From Prevotellaceae bacterium (GTDB lineage: Bacteria > Bacteroidota > Bacteroidia > Bacteroidales > UBA932), in NCBI GenBank assembly GCA_031267135.1, contig JAIRZQ010000153.1:1-53165 (forward strand): a DNA stretch of 53,165 nt. The letters are read 5' to 3'. Below are positions 7,984-16,225 of the stretch, piece by piece (within the stretch, counting starts at the first letter, position 1; each line of letters begins with the position of its first letter). The position numbers were made by a program, and so were the translations under genes. A model generated the notes under the pieces. That model was not told the DNA's origin, searched no databases, and saw only the letters and a list, made by a program, of their open reading frames with translations.

Positions 7984-10023
7984 ATGAATATAAAAAAACA
8001 TTTGATACCTGCGGCAGTTGTACTGCTTTTTTCGGCATGTCTGTACGGACAGTCGGATACCGTATCTGTTGCCGTTCGCGGCAGTGTCGGTCGGGATGCT
8101 GTACGTTTGAGGTGGGCGGCAACATCGCCGCAGTCGTGGTATTATACCAATAAAAACGGCGTGATTATAGAGCGCTATACGCTTTTGCGCGATGGGCGCG
8201 CCCTGCCGGAACCCGAGAAGCGCGTGCTGACGCCTGACCCGCTGAAGCCTCACGCTCTTGACGACTGGCAGGAGATAGCCGTTGCCGACGGATATGCAGC
8301 GGTAATAGCGCAGGCTCTGTACGGAGAATCGTTTGAAGTGTCGGGCGGGACGAAAAACATTGCAGAGCTCATAGCCTTGTCGCAGGAGCAGGAACAGCGT
8401 TACGCGATGTCGCTGTATGCAGCCGACATGTCGTATCGTGCGGCTCTGTTTGCCGGCTGGGCTTTCGATGACAGCGACGTTAAGCAGGGCGAGCGCTATC
8501 TGTACCGCATCGTTCCGGTAAGCGCGAATGACGGCAGGCACATTGAGGAAGGAAGCTTTTTTGCCGGCTTGGACGACTACCGTCCCCTTCCGCAGCCGTT
8601 GGAAATGGATGCAATATTCGGCAATTCCACAGTCATGCTTACATGGAACTACGAGCTGCTCGAGCATTTGTACAGCCTGTATATTGTAGAGCGCTCCGAA
8701 GACGGCAAAAATTTTCACCGCCTTACCGAATCCCCGCTGACTAACATCACAGGCACAAGCCGCATGTTTCGCGCAGATTCCATCGAAAACGGCAGGACGT
8801 ACCATTATCGCGTAGCGGGCATCACTCCCTTTGGCGATACAGGTCCGTATTCGGATACCGTTTCGGGTCAGGGCAGAAGCATGATGATATATGTTCCTCA
8901 TATAACTAAGGCTGTACCCGACGACAAAGGCGTATTTGACGTGTCGTGGGATTTTGATGAGCGCGGCAACGCCCTGCTGAAAGGCTTTGAACTGCAGCGC
9001 AGCGGCGCTGACAGGGGAGAATATGTAACTGTCATTTCGAATATTTCGCCCGAGGCGCGACATGTTTTATACAGTGAGCCGGAGGCGGAAAATTATCTTC
9101 GCATGGCGGCAATACCCAAAGAGGGCGAGCCATCGCATTCGTTTCCTTTTCTGTTGCAGATACCCGACAGCATACCGCCTGCCGTGCCTCGCGGCTTGGA
9201 AGGCAATATAGACACGTCGGGCATTGTACGCTTGAAATGGCATGCAAACAGCGATAGCGACATTCTCGGCTACCGCATGTTTCGCGGTCAGACGGCAGGC
9301 GAAGAGCTTGTGCCGCTCACGGACATAGCCGTTGCCGACACGTTCTTTATCGACACTGTCGATGTGCGCAATCTCAATGCCAAAGTTTATTATGCGGTAT
9401 CGGCGCTTGACAGGCGGTATAACCAGTCTGCTCTTTGCGCTGCGGTGGAAATAACAAAGCCTGTGCTTGTGAAGCCGTCGCCGCCGCTTGTAACGAAGTT
9501 CGAGGCTACAGAAGAAGGCGTCATGCTCGAATGGGTAACAGGCAGGGACGAGTCGCTTGTTTCGTACGTGATATATCGCGGCGCAGGCAAAGCCGATTCG
9601 GCGATAGCCGAAATTTCGGACATTAACATCAGGAAGCATGTCGATAAAACGGTTGAGGGCGGCAGGATGTACAGTTATGCGGTATCGGCGAAAAACAGCG
9701 GGGACATTCAGTCCGACAGGTCTCCTGAAATATCGGTAAGGGCAAAACACGTAAATGAAAGTGCGGGCGGCATAAAAAAGTTCGCGGGCAGGCGGGTTGA
9801 CAACAGCATTGTATTGCAGTGGGAGCATTCGGTATCGGGCGTCAGGAGCATATCGGTTTACCGCAGCGTCAACGACAACCCTCTTACGAAGTGGAAAGAT
9901 GAGGATATTCATTCATCAATAACCTCTGATGCTAATGTAAATGCAAACTCGACCTACGAATATCTTCTTGTGATTAAGGATATGAACGGCAAGGCATCGA
10001 GCGCGAAAGTAAAGGTGAAATGA
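7984..10023 (+). CDS. Exported fibronectin type III-like repeat protein
   Basis: This 679-residue protein has an N-terminal signal peptide (PAAVVLLFSACLYGQ, probable cleavage near residue 22). From about residue 200 it contains roughly five beta-sandwich modules with the fibronectin-III pattern: a Trp in strand B (LTWNYE, VSWDFD, LKWHAN, LEWVTG, LQWEHS), then a Tyr-x-Val/Ile pair (YIVERSEDG, YRMFRG, YVIYRG) and a closing YxYxVxA motif. The first 200 residues look like a divergent module with an inserted helical region. There is no T9SS tail, membrane anchor or catalytic motif. Fn3 arrays usually act as spacers or binding surfaces on exported proteins. It shares strand and composition with the 1502-residue gene upstream and probably belongs to the same assembly, although the spacer between them is full of repeats. 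Confidence 0.75.
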   Translation: MNIKKHLIPAAVVLLFSACLYGQSDTVSVAVRGSVGRDAVRLRWAATSPQSWYYTNKNGVIIERYTLLRDGRALPEPEKRVLTPDPLKPHALDDWQEIAVADGYAAVIAQALYGESFEVSGGTKNIAELIALSQEQEQRYAMSLYAADMSYRAALFAGWAFDDSDVKQGERYLYRIVPVSANDGRHIEEGSFFAGLDDYRPLPQPLEMDAIFGNSTVMLTWNYELLEHLYSLYIVERSEDGKNFHRLTESPLTNITGTSRMFRADSIENGRTYHYRVAGITPFGDTGPYSDTVSGQGRSMMIYVPHITKAVPDDKGVFDVSWDFDERGNALLKGFELQRSGADRGEYVTVISNISPEARHVLYSEPEAENYLRMAAIPKEGEPSHSFPFLLQIPDSIPPAVPRGLEGNIDTSGIVRLKWHANSDSDILGYRMFRGQTAGEELVPLTDIAVADTFFIDTVDVRNLNAKVYYAVSALDRRYNQSALCAAVEITKPVLVKPSPPLVTKFEATEEGVMLEWVTGRDESLVSYVIYRGAGKADSAIAEISDINIRKHVDKTVEGGRMYSYAVSAKNSGDIQSDRSPEISVRAKHVNESAGGIKKFAGRRVDNSIVLQWEHSVSGVRSISVYRSVNDNPLTKWKDEDIHSSITSDANVNANSTYEYLLVIKDMNGKASSAKVKVK

Positions 10024-10261
10024 TGATAATTAATAATTAATAATGGGTGATGTAACAGCTAACAAAAAACAAGATACAAAACCTGACAGGTTTACAATAA
10101 AATCCGCAAGCCTGTCCCATACCTCGATGACGGTTGCGGGAGTAAATAATAAATTAACAATGAATAAATAACAATTAACAATTAACAATTAATAATTAAT
10201 AATTAATAATGAATAATTAACAATTAATTAAATATTAAATGATAAATTAAAAACAATAATT
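10024..10261. repeat. Repeat-filled spacer: half palindrome, module fragment, AT runs
   Basis: The spacer holds AATTAAC-type runs (about 10025-10042 and 10155-10240) and a block at 10078-10142. That block begins AAACCTGACAGGTTTACAAT, matching the right half and flank of the 7686-7797 element, and continues into a CCGCAAG module as at 7801. The 20 bases at 10123-10142 match 14614-14633 with one difference. No gene is seen. Confidence 0.65.
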
Positions 10262-10993
10262 ATGAAAAAGATTTTACATTACGCATTGATGATTTCAATG
10301 CTTGCAACAACAAGTTGCTCGAAAAACGAAGAAGACAACTCGGTTATTCCTGTCCCCGATCCTGTATTTAAGGCTTATCTGCTCGATCATTTTGACTATA
10401 ACAATAACGGCGAAATATCATTCACTGAAACTCAATGGATAACTCAAATATGGATTGAAGATGCATCGGCAATAAAATCCTTTGAAGGCATAGAATATTT
10501 TACAGAACTGGAATTGTTAGTGATAAAGAATTGTAATATAAATTCTTTGGACATTTCAAAAAATACAAAATTAAGAGAAATACTATTTGACAATGTAGAA
10601 ATAACATCGTTTGATTTGTCAAAAAACACAAATCTAACAAGATTGAACTATACAAACAGTAAATTAACGTCTATTGATGTCAGAAAAAATGAAAAACTGG
10701 AACGTCTTGATTGTAGCGCTAATCAATTAACATCTATCGATGTAAGCAAAAATATTTTATTGGAAGAACTTAACTGTAATAATAATCAACTGACGGAACT
10801 TGATGTAAGTAAAAACGTTTTGTTAGGGTATCTTAACTGTTCGTCTAATAATCTTACGCATCTGGATTTGCGTTTTAATGTTAATATGCGGAGTGTAAGA
10901 TGTTACTTCAACAGCATTGTAAACTTGATTCTTATACAGGGGCATGATTATGACATTAATCGAGACCATTTTACCAATATAATTTACATATAA
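10262..10993 (+). CDS. Leucine-rich-repeat lipoprotein with an EF-hand calcium loop
   Basis: This 243-residue protein has a lipoprotein signal (LATTSC, lipidated Cys19). Residues 45-56 form a complete 12-position EF-hand loop (DYNNNGEISFTE), with the expected acidic or Asn ligands at positions 1, 3, 5 and 12 and Gly at position 6. From about residue 75 onward there are about seven leucine-rich repeats of 20-21 residues of the L-x-x-L-D-V-S-K-N type with Cys/Asn positions, like the cysteine-type LRRs of internalin J-like surface proteins. LRRs bind proteins or glycans, and calcium may stabilise the N-terminal part. The gene is AT-rich, unlike the Fn3 gene before it, and sits 17 bp before the SprB-like gene, so the two may be co-transcribed. 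The ligand is unknown. Confidence 0.75.
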   Translation: MKKILHYALMISMLATTSCSKNEEDNSVIPVPDPVFKAYLLDHFDYNNNGEISFTETQWITQIWIEDASAIKSFEGIEYFTELELLVIKNCNINSLDISKNTKLREILFDNVEITSFDLSKNTNLTRLNYTNSKLTSIDVRKNEKLERLDCSANQLTSIDVSKNILLEELNCNNNQLTELDVSKNVLLGYLNCSSNNLTHLDLRFNVNMRSVRCYFNSIVNLILIQGHDYDINRDHFTNIIYI

Positions 10994-11010
10994 CAAATAA
11001 GATTTTAGCC

Positions 11011-14000
11011 ATGAAAAAACTAATATTAACCGCTATGTTATTAATTATAGTGACAAAGGCATGGGGACAGGCAGGTTCAATATCTAATTCCGACAAGGAA
11101 AATTACATGTATGCTGTTAAATTTATTAATTTTAGATTTAGAGTTACATATTCTCATACAGGCAATTGTTTTAATCTTGTAAATATTTATGCTACACATC
11201 CAGACAATACAACAACTTTATTGTATACCTCATCTTCTGGTAATATTTCTTTTAATAACAGATATTTTTTTGTAGCAAAGGAAATAAAAAATTTACGCGT
11301 ATATGCTAAATCGATCGATGAAAGGAATGTTTTTTTGGGAAGCAATGATTGCGATGAAGAAATTATAATAGATCAAAATATTAACAATATTGTTTGTTGT
11401 TCTCCTGAATATTTTCAAGCAAGCGCGCATCATGGCGGTGGTGAGATAGATAATGAAATATCAATTACATATAATATTTTGCCTCTTCATTATTTGCAAT
11501 CGGAAGCAAATAATACCTTTTTGCCTACCGACGATAAAGTAACCTTATTCGATAAGCCGGGTTTCACCGCCTCACTGTATAATTATCAATATTATTTTAA
11601 TGGAGACTGGTATAATATAAACAGCAGTTTATACAATAAGGATAAATTGATGGTGTCGGCTAAAGATTTATTCGGAGATAATTGTTGGCAGCATATAGGT
11701 AAAAATATTTTGTTTAGAGCAGTGTCATGTCTTGGAACAAGTGAGCCATCATATTCAGAATCTGTTACTCTTACCATTAAACCATCCGCCCCACATATAG
11801 AAGATGTTACTTATGTAATGCCCACCTGTCATAACGACGAAGACGCCAAGCTTATAATAAAATTCGACAGGGCATTGTACAGTGATGAATGCGGAACCAA
11901 TCTGTCCGATCAGTCCTTTTGCGAGGAACATCTATTTTTAACCGTGAATGGCATCACATCGAATACCCCAATTGATATAGACCCGACAACTCTTAAATAT
12001 ACTCTCGAAAATCTTCCTGCCGGCGCGTACATTTTAGGACTTATAGATGTTATTCATTACAAAAAAAACGGAGTTACCGATACTATGTATGCCTACACCA
12101 TGGACAGCCGTCATTATTACGATACTGTCATTCCCGACCGTTTGGCATTAAAGATTGAATCCATAACAGCGGACAGCGTTCACTGCTACGGGGGAGCGGA
12201 TGGGAAAATAAACATCAGGATGAGCGGTGGTACAGGAGTGTTTACGGCATTTCTTAAGAAATCGGGCGAACCTGCAGACACGCTGTACAGCTTCAACTCC
12301 AATGCAAATGTATCGTTTTTAAACCTTAGCGCAGGCACGTACGAAGTGGCAGTTGTTGACAGCAACGGCTGCACCGCAGACATAAGCGGCAACGACATAA
12401 AAGTTACGATAGAAGTAAAGCAGCCCGACGAACAGGTAAGGATAACCAACAGTGCGGTAGTCGAGCCGTTGTGCTTCGGTATGCAAAACGGTTCTGTAAA
12501 AATATATTTCAGGGGCGGCACTCCGTCGGCTTCCAATCCTTCATATACTGTAAGCTGGCATAAGGGCGGCATTGCAGGACTTCCTATATTAAACCCCAAT
12601 CCTGTAGTAAACGAGGGCGGCGGCGCCTGGTCTGTCGTACTTGACAACGTCGGCACAGGCTATTACGGGGTCAGGGTAACTGATTCTCGCTACCTGCAGG
12701 CAAACCCTGCAACGGAGCAGAACCGCTGCGGGTGCTACGACACGCTGACGGTATTTGTTCCCGAGCCTCCCAAACTTGAAGTAAGCATGGAAGAACATCA
12801 TTACGTAACGTGCTACGGCGACAGCGATGGCGTTCTTGTTGCTCATGCCACAGGCGGACGCCGTTATTCTTCGGGCAGTCCTTACCGGTACGAATGGAGC
12901 ATTGTCAACGGCAGTATCAGCATGCCTGTACCCGGCGCTGCGGACAGCGTTTTGAAGGATCTTCCTGCCGGAGTTTATCAGGTAAAGGTTACCGACAGAA
13001 ACCTTGTCTGCACAGCCCAGTCAATCTATAAGCTCGCGCAGCCCGACACGCTGGTTGTGAAAACCGAAGTACAGCAGCATGTACAGTGCAGCGGCGAAAA
13101 CACGGGATCGATAATCAGCAAGGTAACAGGCGGCACGCCTCCCTATACCTACCTCTGGTCTAACGGCGCAACCACGCCTGAAATACACGGTTTGTACATG
13201 GGCGGCTATGTTGTACACGTGCGCGATTCGCGCTATGCCGACAACGGCATAACGGGACATTACTGCTCGGCGCATGATGAGGCGTTTGTCACATCGCCCA
13301 ACGGCATTGAGTTTAATGCTGTTGCAGCAGACCCTTCCTGCTTCGGCTATTCCGACGGCAGCATAACGCTGAATGTTACGGGCGGCGTATCGCCATACTC
13401 GTACATGTGGGAAGACGGCAGCACGGCGAGCTTCAGAACGGGCTTGCCTTCGGGCGCATATTACGTTTCGGTTACCGACGGCAACGGCTGCATCATATCT
13501 CAGGCATACACGCTCAACGACCCCGACCCGATAGTTGTGGATTTAGGCAAGGACATAACCCTGTGCAGGAATCAGACTGTAAAAATAGATGGACGCATTG
13601 ACATTTCCGGTGCGAGCTACGAATGGACAAACGCCTCGGGCGAGGTCTTGTCATACCTGTCGGAGTACGAATTGAGCGCTGCCGGCGTTTACACGCTTAC
13701 GGCAACTACGCCTGCAGGCTGCTACGGCAGCGATGAAATCACCGCTTGGCAGTCGGACGAGGAAATAGATGTTGATTTTGTTGTCCCGACGACAGTAGCC
13801 GGCAATACGAAGCTGTATGCAATAAATATCACCCGGCTGTCGCTTGACGCGATAGAGTGGATTATTCCCGACGGGGCTGTACTTCTCGAGGAAACGACAG
13901 ACAGGATAGAGCTTCTGTTTACCGGCAACGGCAGTTATGTTCTTGGTCTTACGGGCTATAAGGGCTTGTGCGAAAAGACTCTTTACAAGACCATCAGCGT

Positions 14001-14295
14001 AGTAGATTCCAAAGACATACGCGAAGATGAAAGCAGCGAGCCGTTTCTTAAGCGCTTTATAGTGGCGCCCAATCCCAGCAATGGCAATTTTGAAGCAGTC
14101 ATAGAACTTCGCGAGGCGGCAGAATACAGGCTTATACTTTACGACATGAACGGAACGGTTATAGAGACTACGCCCCTGTACAACAATTCGTCAGGTATCA
14201 TACCGTTCAGCCGCTCCGGATCGGCTTCTGGCATGTACCTGCTAAAGTTCGTATCAAGCCAAACCACATCCGTATTCAAGGTTCTTATACATTAA
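11011..14295 (+). CDS. SprB-like repeat adhesin with a T9SS type A sorting domain
   Basis: This 1094-residue secreted protein has a signal peptide (LILTAMLLIIVTKAWGQ). Residues 25 to about 260 are an unassigned AT-rich head. From about residue 390 there are five SprB-like repeats, each opening with C-[YFS]-G-x-x-[DN]-G and closing with L-x-x-G-x-Y-x-V-x-V-x-D; they start near residues 392, 488, 601, 693 and 777. Ig/PKD-like domains follow, then a C-terminal T9SS type A domain from about residue 1016 (VAPNPSNGNF, LYDMNG, SGMYLLKF), which directs outer-membrane translocation and surface attachment. SprB in Flavobacterium johnsoniae is a gliding adhesin; here adhesion is the safer reading. The head is about 20% GC (line at 11101) and the repeat region about 60% (line at 12841), a mosaic pattern. 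Confidence 0.85.
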   Translation: MKKLILTAMLLIIVTKAWGQAGSISNSDKENYMYAVKFINFRFRVTYSHTGNCFNLVNIYATHPDNTTTLLYTSSSGNISFNNRYFFVAKEIKNLRVYAKSIDERNVFLGSNDCDEEIIIDQNINNIVCCSPEYFQASAHHGGGEIDNEISITYNILPLHYLQSEANNTFLPTDDKVTLFDKPGFTASLYNYQYYFNGDWYNINSSLYNKDKLMVSAKDLFGDNCWQHIGKNILFRAVSCLGTSEPSYSESVTLTIKPSAPHIEDVTYVMPTCHNDEDAKLIIKFDRALYSDECGTNLSDQSFCEEHLFLTVNGITSNTPIDIDPTTLKYTLENLPAGAYILGLIDVIHYKKNGVTDTMYAYTMDSRHYYDTVIPDRLALKIESITADSVHCYGGADGKINIRMSGGTGVFTAFLKKSGEPADTLYSFNSNANVSFLNLSAGTYEVAVVDSNGCTADISGNDIKVTIEVKQPDEQVRITNSAVVEPLCFGMQNGSVKIYFRGGTPSASNPSYTVSWHKGGIAGLPILNPNPVVNEGGGAWSVVLDNVGTGYYGVRVTDSRYLQANPATEQNRCGCYDTLTVFVPEPPKLEVSMEEHHYVTCYGDSDGVLVAHATGGRRYSSGSPYRYEWSIVNGSISMPVPGAADSVLKDLPAGVYQVKVTDRNLVCTAQSIYKLAQPDTLVVKTEVQQHVQCSGENTGSIISKVTGGTPPYTYLWSNGATTPEIHGLYMGGYVVHVRDSRYADNGITGHYCSAHDEAFVTSPNGIEFNAVAADPSCFGYSDGSITLNVTGGVSPYSYMWEDGSTASFRTGLPSGAYYVSVTDGNGCIISQAYTLNDPDPIVVDLGKDITLCRNQTVKIDGRIDISGASYEWTNASGEVLSYLSEYELSAAGVYTLTATTPAGCYGSDEITAWQSDEEIDVDFVVPTTVAGNTKLYAINITRLSLDAIEWIIPDGAVLLEETTDRIELLFTGNGSYVLGLTGYKGLCEKTLYKTISVVDSKDIREDESSEPFLKRFIVAPNPSNGNFEAVIELREAAEYRLILYDMNGTVIETTPLYNNSSGIIPFSRSGSASGMYLLKFVSSQTTSVFKVLIH

Positions 14296-14460
14296 TAATT
14301 GAGGTATGAATTGAAATTAAATAAAGTAAAGTAAATATGAAAGAGCTGAATAAACAGTATCCCGTAATGAGTCGTGATGGTATAATAATGATATTAATTG
14401 CGGATTTGAACCGTCGTTACGGCGCAATCAAAAATCCCATGAATGATGAGATTGCGGGAG

Positions 14461-14640
14461 CATCCGCAAGTTTGCCCGAGACTCCTGCAACCTGCGGCAG
14501 ACTTTCACACTCGGTAGGAAACGTTCCTGCAACCCTGCGGCAGGCTTTCATACTCGGTGTGAAACATTCCTGCAACCCTGCGGCAGGCTTTCACACTCGA
14601 TGCGAAACCATGCCTCAATGACGGTTGCGGGAGCATCTGC
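14461..14640 (+). repeat. Tandem 43-bp repeat with CCTGC/GCAGG palindromes
   Basis: Three tandem units (14484-14525, 14526-14568 and 14569-14610) each carry CTGCGGCAG or CCTGCGGCAGG, a small perfect palindrome, followed by CTTTCACACTCGG or a variant. They are flanked by CCGCAAG and GACGGTTGCGGGAG modules also seen at 7801 and 10101. A 94-codon frame (14337-14621) crosses the array but is mostly repeat translation, so I do not call it a gene. Elsewhere the 14296-14869 spacer holds only the hairpin listed next. Confidence 0.7.
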
Positions 14641-14683
14641 AAGCCCGGTGTTCAGCGCAGGACGCTACATAGAATACAGCATC

Positions 14684-14713
14684 AAGCTCTGCTTTGCAGC
14701 AAAGCAGGAGCTT
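14684..14713 (+). terminator. Strong hairpin, possible terminator
   Basis: AAGCTCTGCTTTGC and GCAAAGCAGGAGCTT pair over 14 bp with a single bulged G, followed by TGCTTTT. It lies 390 bp after the adhesin stop and 157 bp before the PKD lipoprotein, so it could end the upstream transcript. The T tract is short and interrupted, so it may instead be a repeat-derived stem. Confidence 0.4.
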
Positions 14714-14869
14714 TGCTTTTAACACGACACAGTCAGGATACTGCGCCGAACGGATTTCTTATACATTAGCCGTGCCTGCGAAAATAAGCTGACAGTACAT
14801 TGAAAATAAGTCATAAATTGATATTATAAATTAAGAAAAATAAAAAAACAATATAAAACAGGAATTAAG

Positions 14870-16201
14870 ATGAAGAAGATATTATTAATTGCGGCGTTTC
14901 TATCGGCAGCGATTTCGTGCTATAAGGAATCCCGCCTGCTTGTGAAGTCCGAATTTTCGGCGACTGTTGAGAATGACAGCTATACTGCGCCTGTAAGGGT
15001 TGTACTTGAAAATAACAGCACGGGAGCTGATTTTTACCAGTGGACATTCGAAGGCGGGGTTCCCTCGACTTCGTCCGACAGGCAGCCGCCTTCGGTAGCT
15101 TATAACGAGGCAGGCACGTACAGGATAGTTCTTGAGGCATGGAACAGTACGGAGCGTGATGTAAAGGAGATGGAATTTTCGGTAGATTCCGCCGTAAGCG
15201 TTTCGTTTGATTTGGAAGTATTAATCAACAGCTTTGCTCCTGCCGAAGTAAAAATCATCAACACAACCGCAGGCGCCTCATCATATCAGTGGACGTTTGA
15301 AAGCGGTACGCCTTCGTCTTCCACAGAGCGGCATCCGGCAAGCGTGTATTTCGCAACGCAGGGAGAACATTCGGTTTCGTTAACCGCAAGCAACGGGCGC
15401 GAGACCTTTTCGACAAGCAGAACAATAAATCTTGATGCTCCCATAAGCGTTGATTTTGACATAGAGCCTTCGTTTGATGATTTTGACTACGAAGCGCCGT
15501 TCACGGCAACCCTTACAAACAGAACCACAAGCGGACTTACATACGCATGGACTTGCCCGGAAGCGGCGATTGCCGATGCAAGCGCCGAAAATACAGACAT
15601 TCATATTCAAAATGCGGGAACATACCTGATAGAATTGACCGCTTCCAACGGCAAGGAAACAAAAACCGCAGGCAAGCAAATTACAGTAAACCCGAACACC
15701 AACCTTTATACCATGCAGGATGTTAAGCTGGGCATTAAATCGGCGGAGCATACCGTCGGCTGCTTTTATTCGCTTTCGCTGCGCACGGTGGTGAGTTCGG
15801 ATAACATGGATGCGGACATCGGCAGCGCGGTAGATCTTGTTTTTTTCGGCTTGGATGCAGGCTTTAACTATTGTTACTTTACATCTCCGGATGCGGCGGC
15901 GTCTTCGGGATTTATGCCTGTTCCAAACGCAACTCAAACATTTTTCATAAACAGAATTGAAGATACTCCTCTGACGTTTACGGTATCCGACTTTGACGCC
16001 ATGTGGGATGATGCCCTGCTTTCGACGCTTGACATCAGAGGCAGCAGCAGCGCCGGTTCGTGGTTTACGAATGTTGAAATACCCCGCGCCGTTCTCTTTG
16101 AAACGGCGGCAGGCATTAAGGGCGCGATAAAAATCAAGGGCTTCATATCCGAAGGCGACATGTCTTACATACTGACAGATATTAAGTTTGAGAAGCAGTA
16201 A
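14870..16201 (+). CDS. PKD-domain lipoprotein
   Basis: This 443-residue protein has a lipoprotein signal (LSAAISC, Cys17). Three PKD-like domains lie at about residues 25-107, 108-190 and 191-275. The first two carry the YQWTFE core followed by a GTY/GEH turn, and the third has YAWTCPEA and AGTYLIELTASNGKE. Residues 280-443 are a beta-rich C-terminal domain I do not recognise. PKD domains are Ig-like spacers or binders common on Bacteroidota surface proteins. The beta-barrel gene starts 24 bp downstream on the same strand, so the two are probably one transcript; the lipoprotein may cap or partner the barrel, or be displayed on the surface. There are no catalytic motifs. Confidence 0.75.
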   Translation: MKKILLIAAFLSAAISCYKESRLLVKSEFSATVENDSYTAPVRVVLENNSTGADFYQWTFEGGVPSTSSDRQPPSVAYNEAGTYRIVLEAWNSTERDVKEMEFSVDSAVSVSFDLEVLINSFAPAEVKIINTTAGASSYQWTFESGTPSSSTERHPASVYFATQGEHSVSLTASNGRETFSTSRTINLDAPISVDFDIEPSFDDFDYEAPFTATLTNRTTSGLTYAWTCPEAAIADASAENTDIHIQNAGTYLIELTASNGKETKTAGKQITVNPNTNLYTMQDVKLGIKSAEHTVGCFYSLSLRTVVSSDNMDADIGSAVDLVFFGLDAGFNYCYFTSPDAAASSGFMPVPNATQTFFINRIEDTPLTFTVSDFDAMWDDALLSTLDIRGSSSAGSWFTNVEIPRAVLFETAAGIKGAIKIKGFISEGDMSYILTDIKFEKQ

Positions 16202-16225
16202 AATATTTTGCAAATAACGTTAACA

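Noticed and set aside
7969-9063. 364-codon - strand frame opposite the Fn3 gene
   Set aside because: Low-complexity, Arg/Cys-rich translation with no motifs; the + strand frame has a signal peptide and Fn3 modules.
14337-14621. 94-codon open frame after the adhesin gene
   Set aside because: Its second half is the 43-bp tandem repeat in translation; the first part is too short to support a gene.
16208-16210. TTG start for the beta-barrel gene
   Set aside because: ATG 16226 gives a normal signal peptide and leaves a more usual spacing to the PKD gene.
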